Shown here piece by piece: positions 25,981-35,090 of a DNA stretch of 64,000 nucleotides (positions within the stretch are counted from its first letter, which is position 1; each line of letters opens with the position of its first letter). This DNA is from JAEINY01 sp942490535 (GTDB taxonomy: Bacteria > Bacteroidota > Bacteroidia > Bacteroidales > Marinilabiliaceae). Position numbers and translations under genes: made by a program. Location: positions 1,798,001-1,862,000 of the forward strand of contig CALNXQ010000005.1 of assembly GCA_942490535.1 (NCBI GenBank). The letters are read 5' to 3'. A model generated the notes under the pieces. That model made no database searches and was not told the DNA's origin. It saw nothing but the letters and a program-made list of their open reading frames with translations.

Positions 25981-27252
25981 ATGACTGAAGATTTACTGCA
26001 TTATTTATGGCAAAATAAACTGTATCGTCCGGGTCAATTGTACACCCAGGATCAGGATGTGTTGGAAATCATCCATCCGGGTACGTTAAATACAGATGCC
26101 GGACCTGATTTTTTCAATGCGAAGATTAAAATTGGCGATACGCTTTGGGCTGGCAATGTGGAGCTGCACCTGCGTGAAGATGATTGGGTTCATCACAACC
26201 ATCATCGGGATTCGGCCTATGACAATGTCATTTTACATGTGGTGGATAAACCCACCGGGGAGACCTTAACTTCAGCGGGGCGCAAAGTGCCGGTGTGGCG
26301 ATTGCAATATGCAGATCAGTTGTTTACCCGTTATCAGTCACTTTATTTTAATGATCAGTGGGTGGCTTGTCAGGATAACCTCGCTAAGATTGATGAGTTT
26401 GCCATTGACCGGTGGCTTGATCGTTTGCTGGTTGAGAAATTGGAAGAGAAAAGTAGGCAGATTGAAAATTGGTTATTAATGACCGGTAATGATTGGGATC
26501 AGGTGTTTTTCATCATGCTGGCCCGCAGTTTTGGATTTGGAGTGAATGGCCAACCCTTTGAGATGATGGCCCGGCAAACGCCGCTAAAGATATTACTCCG
26601 GCACAGCGATCACCTCTTTCAGTTGGAAGCCCTTTTACTTGGGCAGAGTGGTTTTTTGTCCAGTTTAAAGCATACCGATGAATATACCGAAAAGCTATTG
26701 ACGGAATATTGGTTTTTGGCACACAAGTATCATTTATCGCCCATTGAAAATCATTTGTGGAAATTTTTACGATTGCGACCCTCTAATTTTCCAACCATTC
26801 GATTGGTGCAAATGGCTGCTCTGATCCATCAGTCACGCGGTTTGTTTGATCAACTTTATGCGGAGCCGGATCCAGAGAAAATGGGTGCATTGTTGGAGGT
26901 TGCCCCTTCCGAATATTGGGTCAGTCATTATCGGCCGGGGTGTTCGAGTAAAGCCGAAAGCATTAAGACATTAGGTAAGTATTCACGACAGCTGATAATA
27001 GCCAATACCATTATCCCTTATTTATTTGTGTATTATAGTAAGCGAAATGATGAAATGGGTAAAGAGCGCGTTTTGGATATGTTGTATGATTTGCAGCCCG
27101 AAAAAAATAAAATCGTTGAAAATTGGCGTAAAATTGGTCTGCTTGTAACGAATGAGGCACGGGCTCAGGCATTGATTTTTCTTAAAAATAACTATTGTAA
27201 TCATAAAAAGTGCTTAAATTGCCACATCGGACATAAAGTACTTAGTAGATAG
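25981..27252 (+). CDS. DUF2851 family protein
   Basis: The 423-residue protein matches DUF2851, a family common in Bacteroidota. It opens MTEDLLHYLWQNKLYRP and contains LEIIHPGTLNTDAGPDFFNA, IGDTLWAGNVELHLR, an HHNHHRDSAYDNVILHVV segment, and a Cys-rich C-terminus (CNHKKCLNCHIGH). The N-terminal D/E-rich core has the look of a nuclease-like fold, but no function is established. Its TAG stop overlaps the GTG of the K+ channel gene by one base, so they are translated together. Confidence 0.9.
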   Translation: MTEDLLHYLWQNKLYRPGQLYTQDQDVLEIIHPGTLNTDAGPDFFNAKIKIGDTLWAGNVELHLREDDWVHHNHHRDSAYDNVILHVVDKPTGETLTSAGRKVPVWRLQYADQLFTRYQSLYFNDQWVACQDNLAKIDEFAIDRWLDRLLVEKLEEKSRQIENWLLMTGNDWDQVFFIMLARSFGFGVNGQPFEMMARQTPLKILLRHSDHLFQLEALLLGQSGFLSSLKHTDEYTEKLLTEYWFLAHKYHLSPIENHLWKFLRLRPSNFPTIRLVQMAALIHQSRGLFDQLYAEPDPEKMGALLEVAPSEYWVSHYRPGCSSKAESIKTLGKYSRQLIIANTIIPYLFVYYSKRNDEMGKERVLDMLYDLQPEKNKIVENWRKIGLLVTNEARAQALIFLKNNYCNHKKCLNCHIGHKVLSR

Positions 27253-28313
27253 TGAAAAATCAATCGTTATATCATGAAACCATCCGGGCGCTTGCTGTGG
27301 CTGCGGGTCTTCTTTTCTTAACCATTACCATTGGTTCAACCGGTTTTGTGGTCATTGAAGGGTACCGTTTGTTGGATGCAGTCTACATGACGGTTATTAC
27401 CATGGCGACTGTTGGGTTTAGTGAAGTCGTACCATTGTCTGATGTGGGAAAGCTTTTTACCATTTTTCTTATTATTTTTAGCTTAGGAATTTTTGGTTAT
27501 GTGATTACTCAAGTGACCCGTATTGTATTTGAAGGAGTGTTGCATCAATCGTATAAAGAGTATCAGGTGAGAAAAAAAATTGTAAAACTTGAAGATCATG
27601 TGATAGTTTGTGGGTATGGCCGGAATGGATACCAGGCATGTGTTGAATTAGCGGAGCATGGTGAGAAATTCGTTATTGTTGAAAAGCGTGACAACGTGGT
27701 GGCCCGTATCCTGGAAGAACCTGAATTGCTCTATGTGCAAGGTGATGCCAGTTCCGAAGAGGTGTTGGAAGTGGCGCAAATTCGGAAAGCCAGGGCCTTA
27801 ATCACCGCTTTGCCAAATGACGCGGATAATATGTTTGTGGTTTTGACGGCGCGTGAAATGAATCCGACCATTAAAATAATTAGTCGGGCCAGTGATTTTC
27901 GGTCGGATACAAAATTGCGCCGGGCTGGTGCCACCAATGTGATCATGCCCGATCGGATTGGGGGCCAGCGTATGGCTAAGTTGGTTACGCAGCCCGATGT
28001 GGTTGAATTTGTAGAGTATATACTTTTACAGCGCTCGCGGGACGTGCAGTTAATGGAGGTGAGTTGTTCTAACCTGGCCGTGTGTAACTATAAGAAAACC
28101 ATTCGTGAATTAAAACTTCGTGAAAAATCGGGTGCCAACCTGGTGGGAATCAAAACTGGTGAAGGGGCTTATATATTTAATCCATCACCTGACATTGAAA
28201 TTACCCCTGCAGATAAGTTATTTGTGTTGGGTACGCCTGGTCAAATTGCTAAATTTCAGCAGTTACTGTATGTTCCGGAAGAATCCGTTAATCATATAAA
28301 TAAAGTACGTTAG
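27252..28313 (+). CDS. Potassium channel protein with RCK (TrkA-N/TrkA-C) domain
   Basis: 353 residues: TM1 (about 13-35), a pore loop, TM2 (about 66-90), then a cytosolic RCK domain with NAD-type glycine motif CGYGRNGYQA (120-129) and a TrkA-C domain at the end (ADKLFVLGTPGQIAKF). The selectivity filter reads TVGFSE (53-58) rather than TVGYGD, a variation seen in some bacterial two-TM channels. Start codon is GTG 27252 at the one-base overlap with the DUF2851 gene. Its role is probably K+ conductance gated by a nucleotide or ion ligand. Confidence 0.9.
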   Translation: MKNQSLYHETIRALAVAAGLLFLTITIGSTGFVVIEGYRLLDAVYMTVITMATVGFSEVVPLSDVGKLFTIFLIIFSLGIFGYVITQVTRIVFEGVLHQSYKEYQVRKKIVKLEDHVIVCGYGRNGYQACVELAEHGEKFVIVEKRDNVVARILEEPELLYVQGDASSEEVLEVAQIRKARALITALPNDADNMFVVLTAREMNPTIKIISRASDFRSDTKLRRAGATNVIMPDRIGGQRMAKLVTQPDVVEFVEYILLQRSRDVQLMEVSCSNLAVCNYKKTIRELKLREKSGANLVGIKTGEGAYIFNPSPDIEITPADKLFVLGTPGQIAKFQQLLYVPEESVNHINKVR

Positions 28314-28337
28314 CATCGGATTTCCTTCCACTTAGTT

Positions 28338-28367
28338 ATAAAAGGTAAAGGATTTTGAACCTTTTAT
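28338..28367 (+). terminator. Possible weak terminator after the K+ channel gene
   Basis: A 9-bp perfect stem ATAAAAGGT/ACCTTTTAT with a 12-nt loop lies 24 bp after the stop codon. There is no T-tract after it, so terminator activity is doubtful. Confidence 0.3.
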
Positions 28368-28487
28368 GGAAAATAAGGTATAAGGGGGTTTGTTTTTAGT
28401 TTTACATTCTCGAGCATGTGGAGTGAAATTTCGGATCACTTTTTGTATTAAATGAAATCGATTTTTATTAACCCAAATTATAAAATT

Positions 28488-29078
28488 ATGAACGCAAGAA
28501 AATTAGTTGGTATAAGTGTATTGCTATTGGTGGCTCTTGTTGGTTTAGATAGTTGTAAGTCAAAAGAGAAAACGGTTAGTAATAAAAATGAAGTAGGGAA
28601 GATTTTAGAAGCCCTACCATGTGAAGATGCCGGACGTTCCGATAAAAAATTCTTCCGTGCCAGTGCCATGGCCACTTCTTCTGATTTAAGTCTGGCAAAA
28701 GAAAAAGCATTATTGAATGCCAAGCAACGCATCGTGACGCTGATCAATTCAAATACAAAAACGGTAACGGATCGTTACGTGAATGAGCGCGAATTTGGTG
28801 ATGCTTCTGAGTTTGAAGCCAAATTTGAAAATTTGACCCGTGAGGTAGCCGACGAAACCATTTCAAATTTGGTGGTGACTTGTGAAAAAGCCAGCGTCTT
28901 GGATAATGGAAAATATCGTGGATTTGTGGCTGTTGAAGTGAGTAAGGATGACATCATGAATGGTATCAATAACCGTTTATCCAATGATGCCAAATTGCAA
29001 GTGGATTACGATAAGAAGAAATTTGAGGATATCTTCAACCAGGAAATGGAGAAGATGGCTGAAGATCGTGGGAACTAA
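28488..29078 (+). CDS. Lipoprotein with LPP20/FlgT-like domain
   Basis: A 196-residue protein starting MNARKLVGISVLLLVALVGL with a cleavage site before the Cys of LDSCKSK; the Asp at -2 makes an atypical lipobox. The body contains ASAMATSSDLSLAKEKALLN and a VTDRY segment, resembling the LPP20-type fold in which repeated alpha-beta hairpins follow a small lipid anchor. ATG 28488 is preferred over an in-frame ATG at 28452, which would put extra residues before the signal peptide. Function unknown. Confidence 0.75.
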   Translation: MNARKLVGISVLLLVALVGLDSCKSKEKTVSNKNEVGKILEALPCEDAGRSDKKFFRASAMATSSDLSLAKEKALLNAKQRIVTLINSNTKTVTDRYVNEREFGDASEFEAKFENLTREVADETISNLVVTCEKASVLDNGKYRGFVAVEVSKDDIMNGINNRLSNDAKLQVDYDKKKFEDIFNQEMEKMAEDRGN

Positions 29079-29094
29079 AAAATCCTGATCTTGT

Positions 29095-29125
29095 GTTGTT
29101 TTCAATATTTAATTGATTAACTTTG
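29095..29125 (+). promoter_or_regulatory. Promoter of rpsO
   Basis: GTTG (29095-29098), a 19-bp spacer and TAACTTTG (29118-29125) match the Bacteroidota consensus with one mismatch in the -33. The 5' leader would be about 20 nt, too short for the autoregulatory structure known in E. coli rpsO. Confidence 0.65.
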
Positions 29126-29154
29126 CGCCGCAAAATATATTTAATTATACCGTT

Positions 29155-29424
29155 ATGTACTTAACACAAGAGAAAAAGCAAGAAATCTTCGAGAAGTACG
29201 GAAAGTCGAATACTGATACTGGTTCTCCAGAAAGCCAGATTGCATTATTTACCCACCGTATCTCGCATTTGACTAATCACTTAAAGTCAAATCGTAAAGA
29301 TTATAGCACAGAGCATGCTTTGGTAAAATTAGTAGGTAAACGTCGTCGTTTACTGGATTACTTAAAGAAAAACGAGATCGAAAGATATCGTAAGATTATT
29401 GCTGAATTGGGTATCCGTAAGTAA
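29155..29424 (+). CDS. rpsO: 30S ribosomal protein S15
   Basis: 89 residues with the full S15 sequence: GSPESQIALFTHRISHLTNHL, the HALVKLVGKRRRLLDYLK helix and the C-terminal IERYRKIIAELGIRK. S15 binds 16S rRNA helices 20-22 early in 30S assembly. ATG 29155 is chosen; an upstream in-frame extension to 29113 runs through the promoter. It precedes pnp, the order also seen in E. coli, but here a terminator and a separate promoter lie between them. Confidence 0.97.
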   Translation: MYLTQEKKQEIFEKYGKSNTDTGSPESQIALFTHRISHLTNHLKSNRKDYSTEHALVKLVGKRRRLLDYLKKNEIERYRKIIAELGIRK

Positions 29425-29444
29425 GCAACAGTCGAAAAGTATTC

Positions 29445-29478
29445 AAAAGGCAATTCTCCACAGAGAATTGCCTTTTTT
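29445..29478 (+). terminator. Terminator between rpsO and pnp
   Basis: A perfect 14-bp stem AAAAGGCAATTCTC/GAGAATTGCCTTTT with loop CACA, followed by further T residues. It is one of the strongest terminators in the window. Confidence 0.93.
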
Positions 29479-29527
29479 CGTATTGCAGAAGGGAAAATCT
29501 TATGAGAAGAACCTAAAAAAAAACTGT

Positions 29528-29562
29528 TTTGTCATTTTATCTGAGGATATTGCATATCTTTG
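29528..29562 (+). promoter_or_regulatory. Promoter of pnp
   Basis: TTTG (29528-29531), 23-bp spacer, TATCTTTG (29555-29562), both boxes exact. The ATG lies 28 bp downstream of the -7 box. Confidence 0.68.
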
Positions 29563-29590
29563 GAAGTTATATAAGAATAAGAAAATTGTC

Positions 29591-31744
29591 ATGATTAAAC
29601 CATTTGAGAAGATTATAGAATTAGGTGATGGCAGATCCATTACCATAGAAACTGGAAAATTGGCCAAACAAGCCGACGGTTCTGTGGTAGTAAAGATGGG
29701 AGGGACCTATCTTTTAGCCGCTGTAGTTTCTGCCAAAGAGGCCAAACCCGATGTGGATTTCATGCCGCTGTCCGTTGATTACAAAGAGAAGTTTGCCTCT
29801 GTTGGTCGTTTCCCTGGTGGATTTCAAAAGCGTGAGGCGCGCCCTTCTGATTATGAAATATTGGTTTCCCGTTTGGTAGACCGTGCATTACGTCCTCTTT
29901 TTCCAGAGGATTTTCATGCGGAAACGTTTGTTACGATTAACCTGATTTCCGCAGATAAAGAAGTTTTACCTGATGCGCTTGCTGGTTTGGCTGCTTCTGC
30001 AGCATTGGCCGTGTCAGATATTCCGTTTAACGGGCCTATTTCTGAAGTACGGGTAGGTCGTATTGATGGAAAATTAATTGTTAATCCATCAGCTTCTCAA
30101 TTGGAGAATGCCGATATGGATATCATTGTGGCTGCTACCCTTGAGAATATCATGATGGTAGAGGGTGAAATGGAAGAAGTTTCTGAAGCTGAATTGTTGG
30201 AAGCCATGAAAGTGGCGCACGATGCCATCAAAGTGCAGTGTCAGGCGCAGATCGAAATGATGGAAGCGCTGGGTAAAACAGTGAAGCGTGAATATTGTCA
30301 CGAAGAAAACGATGATGAGTTACGTGAACATATCTGGAAAGCAACTTACGATAAAGTATATAAAGTAGCTGCTTCTGCGAATCCCAATAAGCATGAGCGT
30401 ATGGAGAACTTTGAAGCTGTTCGTACTGCTTACATTGAGGAAAATTATCCGCAAGATGTGGAAGAGCCTGTAGCGATTCCTTTGTCATTGATTAAAAAAT
30501 ATTATCACGACGTGGAGAAAGAAGCTGTACGTCGTGTGGTATTGGATGAAGCAGTTCGTTTGGATGGTCGTAAGACGGATGAGATTCGTCCAATTTGGAG
30601 TGAAGTAGATTACTTGCCAGGACCTCATGGTTCAGCTGTCTTTACCCGTGGTGAAACACAATCATTAACCACTGTAACATTGGGAACTAAGATGGATGAA
30701 AAGATTGTGGATGATGTGATGAGAAAAGGTTACGACCGGTTTTTGTTGCATTACAATTTCCCTCCATTCTCAACTGGTGACGCCAGAATGTCACGTGGTG
30801 TAGGCCGTCGTGAAATCGGTCATGGAAACCTGGCCCTTCGTGCCTTAAAAGGTATGATGCCAGAGGAATTCCCATATGTGGTGCGTATTGTCTCTGATAT
30901 TTTAGAGTCTAATGGTTCGTCTTCTATGGCGACTGTATGTGCCGGTACACTAGCTTTGATGGATGCAGGGGTGCCTCTTAAGAAGCCGGTTTCTGGTATT
31001 GCCATGGGATTGATTACAGATAAGGATTCTGATAAATTCGCGGTATTGTCTGATATCTTAGGTGATGAGGATCACTTGGGTGATATGGACTTTAAAGTGA
31101 CTGGTACGAAAGATGGTATTACTGCTACTCAAATGGATATTAAAGTAGATGGATTATCATACGAAGTATTGGAAAAAGCCTTGAATCAGGCGCGTGAAGG
31201 TCGTTTGCACATTCTTGGTAAAATTACCGAGACCATGGCTGAACCACGTGAAGATTACAAACCTCATGCGCCACGAATTGTCACCATTAAGATACCTAAG
31301 GACATGATTGGGGCAGTAATCGGACCAGGTGGAAAGATTATTCAGGAAATTCAGGCAACTACTGGTGCTATCATTGTTATTGAGGAAGAAGGTAACTTTG
31401 GTAAAGTGTCTATCTCGGCTGATAACAAAGAAGCTATTGATAGTGCATTGGCTCGTGTAAATGCCATTACTGCTGTACCTGAAGTGGGTACGGTTTATAC
31501 TGGTAAAGTGAAATCAATTGTGCCATTTGGCGCGTTTGTTGAAATTTTACCTGGTAAAGATGGTTTATTGCATATTTCTGAGATCGAATGGAAACGCCTT
31601 GAAAAAGTGGAAGATGCACTAAAGGAAGGTCAGGAAGTAGAAGTGAAGTTGATTGAAGTTGATCAGCGTTCAGGAAAATTGAAGTTGTCGCGTAAGGTGT
31701 TGTTGCCAAGACCTGAGCGTGACCCAAAGCCACAGGATAAATAA
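29591..31744 (+). CDS. pnp: Polyribonucleotide nucleotidyltransferase (PNPase)
   Basis: 717 residues: two RNase PH domains (with GRFPGGFQKREARPSDYEIL, and PFSTGDARMSRGVGRREIGH), the active-site DILGDEDHLGDMDFKVTGT, then KH (IPKDMIGAVIGPGGKIIQEI) and S1 (GKVKSIVPFGAFVEILPGKD) domains. It degrades RNA 3'-to-5' by phosphorolysis and can synthesise tails. The frame is open further upstream to 29399, overlapping rpsO and its terminator, but ATG 29591 is the conserved start and sits right after the promoter. Confidence 0.96.
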   Translation: MIKPFEKIIELGDGRSITIETGKLAKQADGSVVVKMGGTYLLAAVVSAKEAKPDVDFMPLSVDYKEKFASVGRFPGGFQKREARPSDYEILVSRLVDRALRPLFPEDFHAETFVTINLISADKEVLPDALAGLAASAALAVSDIPFNGPISEVRVGRIDGKLIVNPSASQLENADMDIIVAATLENIMMVEGEMEEVSEAELLEAMKVAHDAIKVQCQAQIEMMEALGKTVKREYCHEENDDELREHIWKATYDKVYKVAASANPNKHERMENFEAVRTAYIEENYPQDVEEPVAIPLSLIKKYYHDVEKEAVRRVVLDEAVRLDGRKTDEIRPIWSEVDYLPGPHGSAVFTRGETQSLTTVTLGTKMDEKIVDDVMRKGYDRFLLHYNFPPFSTGDARMSRGVGRREIGHGNLALRALKGMMPEEFPYVVRIVSDILESNGSSSMATVCAGTLALMDAGVPLKKPVSGIAMGLITDKDSDKFAVLSDILGDEDHLGDMDFKVTGTKDGITATQMDIKVDGLSYEVLEKALNQAREGRLHILGKITETMAEPREDYKPHAPRIVTIKIPKDMIGAVIGPGGKIIQEIQATTGAIIVIEEEGNFGKVSISADNKEAIDSALARVNAITAVPEVGTVYTGKVKSIVPFGAFVEILPGKDGLLHISEIEWKRLEKVEDALKEGQEVEVKLIEVDQRSGKLKLSRKVLLPRPERDPKPQDK

Positions 31745-31766
31745 GGATTATATATAATCTGATGAT

Positions 31767-31796
31767 AAAGGCCTTCGGTATCGAAGGCCTTTTTTT
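31767..31796 (+). terminator. Terminator of pnp
   Basis: A perfect 11-bp stem AAAGGCCTTCG/CGAAGGCCTTT with loop GTAT, ending in a T-tract. Confidence 0.92.
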
Positions 31797-31879
31797 GTAT
31801 CCTGCAAAAACATTATTACATTTCAGTCATTATAAAATAGGGTTTACATAGGAATAAACCAGGTTATACTTGTAAATTA

Positions 31880-32359
31880 ATGGAAGCAAAAGAGGTCATT
31901 CAAATATTAAATGCTAAATTAGAGAAAGTTCCAAAAGCTGAAGTGCGGTCATTGGGGTTGGAAGTATTGCCCCGTTTGATTGGGGTCTTACATCGTCAAG
32001 CCGGTAGCTGTCCCGATTGTCGCAATTTTCATGACCATGGGGTTATGCATGTGGAAGAAATTGTTTCTCTGTTTGGACCAGAGGTGTCTGATCGGAAAAA
32101 ATTTGAAGTCTGGGTAGAGGGTGCGCAGCAGCACTTAAAGCATCATCATGGAATGGTGGCTAAGGGCCGTACTGGAGCTGTTTATATTTTGGCTGGGATC
32201 GGCTTTGGGCTCGTGACCGGATCTTTAGTGACGTACCTCACAGGTGGTACAAATATACTGAGTGGTGCTATCTTAGGATGGGTTTGTGGAATGTTGATTG
32301 GTTGGATCGTTGGGAAGATAAAAGAGAATAAGCTTCGACAGGAGGATCTTTTGTATTAA
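31880..32359 (+). CDS. Hypothetical protein with CPDC/His cluster and C-terminal membrane hairpin
   Basis: This 159-residue protein has a soluble N-terminal part with C44-P-D-C47, His residues 51, 53 and 57, and a HLKHHH cluster at 85-90, followed by two Gly-rich transmembrane helices (about 99-121 and 126-146) that form a glycine-zipper hairpin. The cysteines and histidines look arranged to bind a metal. I recognise no family. It stands between pnp and a deoxynucleoside kinase with its own short intergenic regions. Confidence 0.75.
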   Translation: MEAKEVIQILNAKLEKVPKAEVRSLGLEVLPRLIGVLHRQAGSCPDCRNFHDHGVMHVEEIVSLFGPEVSDRKKFEVWVEGAQQHLKHHHGMVAKGRTGAVYILAGIGFGLVTGSLVTYLTGGTNILSGAILGWVCGMLIGWIVGKIKENKLRQEDLLY

Positions 32360-32448
32360 CTAATTCTTAGGTAGATGAGATTGGTAAGTTTGCCAAACTA
32401 TTGATGTTTTCAGGAGACCTGATTTTTTAAGTTCTCTAATTTTATCAA

Positions 32449-33105
32449 ATGGAATCACTCAATAAGAAATACCTGGTTGTAGAGGGCAATATTGGTTCTG
32501 GTAAGTCGAGTTTAGCTCGTCTGATTCACCAGCAATTCGATAGCCGTTTGGTTTTAGAGGTGTTTGAAGATAATCCATTCTTACCGCGTTTTTATAACGA
32601 TCGAGCGCGTTACGCATTTACTTTGGAATTATCTTTTATGGCCGAGCGTTTTAATCAGTTGAAACAAGAGTTTGATACAGGTGATCTTTTTTATCCTACG
32701 ACCATCTCTGATTATCACTTTTTGAAATCTCTGATTTTTGCTGGCTGTACTTTGGCGGATGATGAATATCGGCTGTATCGTCAGATATTTGATATCATTT
32801 ATGATATGACGCCAAAGCCGGATTTATATCTTTACTTGCATCGGCCAGTGGAAGTATTATTGAAACAGATTACTCAACGGGGTAGGGAGTATGAAAAAAG
32901 TATTGATGCAGATTATCTGTTGAGTATTCAGTCAGGTTATTTTCAGTTTTTTAAGGAGCATCCGGAGCTGTCTGTTTTATTGTTAGATGTAGATGACATG
33001 GATTATGTGAATGACAAATCAGTTTACAATAAGATGGTTGAATTGATTTGTAGGGATTATCCCAAAGGTATTTCCCGAATTAATCTCAAGTCTTTGCTAG
33101 TGTGA
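32449..33105 (+). CDS. Deoxynucleoside kinase (deoxyadenosine/deoxyguanosine type)
   Basis: 218 residues starting with the P-loop (YLVVEGNIGSGKSSLARL), followed by the dNK signatures EVFEDNPFLPRFYND, the FMAERFNQLKQ helix, the DRS-like position given here as ISDYHF, the LYLHRPVEVLLKQITQRGR LID region and YLLSIQSGYFQFF. It phosphorylates deoxynucleosides for salvage; whether dA, dG or dC is preferred is not readable with confidence. Length is typical. Confidence 0.9.
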   Translation: MESLNKKYLVVEGNIGSGKSSLARLIHQQFDSRLVLEVFEDNPFLPRFYNDRARYAFTLELSFMAERFNQLKQEFDTGDLFYPTTISDYHFLKSLIFAGCTLADDEYRLYRQIFDIIYDMTPKPDLYLYLHRPVEVLLKQITQRGREYEKSIDADYLLSIQSGYFQFFKEHPELSVLLLDVDDMDYVNDKSVYNKMVELICRDYPKGISRINLKSLLV

Positions 33106-33195
33106 GGTAGGTGGTCTTTTGTTAAAATATAGAATAAGATCGTCTTTATTTACGAAGGCTCTGGTATTTCTCTTTTTAAAATATCCGAGAATATC

Positions 33196-33253
33196 TATAT
33201 TTGCAATAAATAGCTGAGCTATATTTTATTTTTTAAAAACATTATTAAATTTG
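33196..33253 (+). promoter_or_regulatory. Two candidate -7 boxes upstream of the OmpA/TPR lipoprotein gene
   Basis: TATATTTG (33196-33203, followed by C) and TAAATTTG (33246-33253) both match TAnnTTTG exactly. Neither has a clear TTTG at the -33 distance. Two start sites would fit a strongly expressed gene; this is inference. Confidence 0.4.
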
Positions 33254-33303
33254 TAGGGAACAACTGTGAATTTAGTTCAAAAACAAATAATTGGGTAAAC
33301 ATT

Positions 33304-35028
33304 ATGAAAAAAACAAGAATCAACCTCTTTGCATCCTTGGCCCTTGCTGTTGTTATGGCGAGTTGTGCTGGGTTGGATAAGATGAAACAAAAAGCCGAGG
33401 CTGTAAAGTATACAGTTACTCCTGAGGTACTTGAAGCTCATGCTGGCAAAGTTGATGTTGAAGTAAAAGTTCAGATTCCTGAAAAATTCTTTGACAAAAA
33501 AGTTGTGTTGGAAGCGACTCCTGTATTAGTTTACGAAGGAGGCGAGACTGCTTTCCCATCTTATCGTTTACAAGGCGAAGATGTTGAAGGTAATGATAAA
33601 GCGATTTCTTATTTGAACGGTGGTTCATTCACTTACAATGGCTCTGTACCTTACAATGCCAATATGAAAGTGTCTGACTTAGTAGTTCGCATTAAAGCAT
33701 CTAAAGGTGACAACACGGCAGATTTCGATCCTCAAAAAATCGCTGACGGTGTGATCTCTACTTCTGCTTTGGTGAACGACGAAGGTGCTATGGCTGCCAT
33801 TGGCGATGACAATTTCAAAAGAATCATCCCAGAAGAGAAAATCGCTGATATTTTCTTCTTGATTCAGCAGGCCAATATTCGTGGTACTGAGTTGAAAAAA
33901 GAAGAAATCGCCATGTTGAAAGATTTCATCAAAGAAGCTCAAGCTGCTGAGAACAGAGAATTCAAAGGTGTCGACATTTCTGCTTATGCCTCTCCTGATG
34001 GACCAACTGATTTGAACACTAGCCTGGCTTCAAAACGTGAGAAAGTTGCAAAAGATTACTTGTCTCGTGAATTGAAAAAAGCGAAAGTAGAAGGTGCTAA
34101 AGAAGCTGCTTTCTTCAACTTGAAAAACACACCCGAAGATTGGGAGGGTTTTAAAGCGTTGATGGAAAAATCGAACATTCAGGATAAAGAATTGATTCTT
34201 CGTGTTCTTTCTATGTACAGTGATCCTGAAGTACGTGAGCGTGAAATCAAGAATATGTCAGAAACTTTCGAAGTGATTGCGGATGAAATTCTGCCTAAAT
34301 TACGTCGTTCTAAAATGACTGTTAACGTAGATGTTATTGGTAAAACAGATGAGCAAATCTCTGATCTTGCTGCAAATAATCCTACTGAATTGAATATCGA
34401 AGAGTTGTTATATGCAGCTACTTTAACTGAAAATGTGGATGAGCAATTAGCCATTTATAAAGCGGCTGCTAATAAATATCCTAAATGTTGGAGAGCTCAA
34501 AACAACGTTGGTGTTGCTAGCTATGAAAAAGGTGATTTAGCTGCTGCTAAAGCTGCTTTCGAACAAGCTAACACTGTTAAAGCGGGTGTTGCTGAAGTTC
34601 AAAATAACTTAGGTGTGATCGCTCTTCGCGAAGGTGACTTGGCTAAAGCTGAAGAATTCTTCGGAGCTGCAGCTGGTGCCGGTGCTGAATTAGATAACAA
34701 CTTGGGTATTGTAGCTATTCACAAAGGTGACTATGATGCTGCTATCCGTTATTTCGGTAACAGTACTGCTAGCAATGCTGGTTTGGCTAAAATCTTAGCT
34801 GGTAAATATGACGCTGCATTGTCTACTTTGAATGCGAACACTTTGGAAGAAGGTTTCAAATATTACTTGAAAGCGATTGTTGGTGCCAGAACTGGTGAAA
34901 ACGACTTGTTGTTCGACAACTTGCGCAAAGCCACTGAGTTGGACGCTAAATTCAAAGCTTACGCTGTTAAAGATTTGGAATTCGGTAAATTCTTCGAAGA
35001 TGCTACTTTCAAATCAATCGTTCAGTAA
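33304..35028 (+). CDS. OmpA-like and TPR-containing lipoprotein, probably abundant
   Basis: 574 residues: a lipoprotein signal (ALAVVMASCAG, Cys at ~22), a beta-rich N-terminal part, an OmpA-C-like segment (about 185-265, with ISAYASPDGPTDLNTSLASK followed by REKVAKDYL) that resembles peptidoglycan-binding OmpA domains, and TPR-like repeats from about 395 to 530. Codon use is strongly biased to A/T-ending codons such as GCT, GGT, AAA and GAA, unlike its neighbours, suggesting high expression. The likely place is the outer membrane, facing the periplasm. Similar proteins occur across Bacteroidales; the exact role is unknown. Confidence 0.82.
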   Translation: MKKTRINLFASLALAVVMASCAGLDKMKQKAEAVKYTVTPEVLEAHAGKVDVEVKVQIPEKFFDKKVVLEATPVLVYEGGETAFPSYRLQGEDVEGNDKAISYLNGGSFTYNGSVPYNANMKVSDLVVRIKASKGDNTADFDPQKIADGVISTSALVNDEGAMAAIGDDNFKRIIPEEKIADIFFLIQQANIRGTELKKEEIAMLKDFIKEAQAAENREFKGVDISAYASPDGPTDLNTSLASKREKVAKDYLSRELKKAKVEGAKEAAFFNLKNTPEDWEGFKALMEKSNIQDKELILRVLSMYSDPEVREREIKNMSETFEVIADEILPKLRRSKMTVNVDVIGKTDEQISDLAANNPTELNIEELLYAATLTENVDEQLAIYKAAANKYPKCWRAQNNVGVASYEKGDLAAAKAAFEQANTVKAGVAEVQNNLGVIALREGDLAKAEEFFGAAAGAGAELDNNLGIVAIHKGDYDAAIRYFGNSTASNAGLAKILAGKYDAALSTLNANTLEEGFKYYLKAIVGARTGENDLLFDNLRKATELDAKFKAYAVKDLEFGKFFEDATFKSIVQ

Positions 35029-35049
35029 TTATTACAAGAACTGATATAT

Positions 35050-35081
35050 AAAGAGGGTGATCGTTTGATCACCCTCTTTTT
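35050..35081 (+). terminator. Terminator of the OmpA/TPR lipoprotein gene
   Basis: A perfect 12-bp stem AAGAGGGTGATC/GATCACCCTCTT with loop GTTT, followed by TTTTT. Confidence 0.93.
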
Positions 35082-35090
35082 GCATATTTA

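Noticed and set aside
29399..29590. Upstream extension of pnp
   Set aside because: It overlaps rpsO, a strong terminator and the pnp promoter; the conserved start is ATG 29591.
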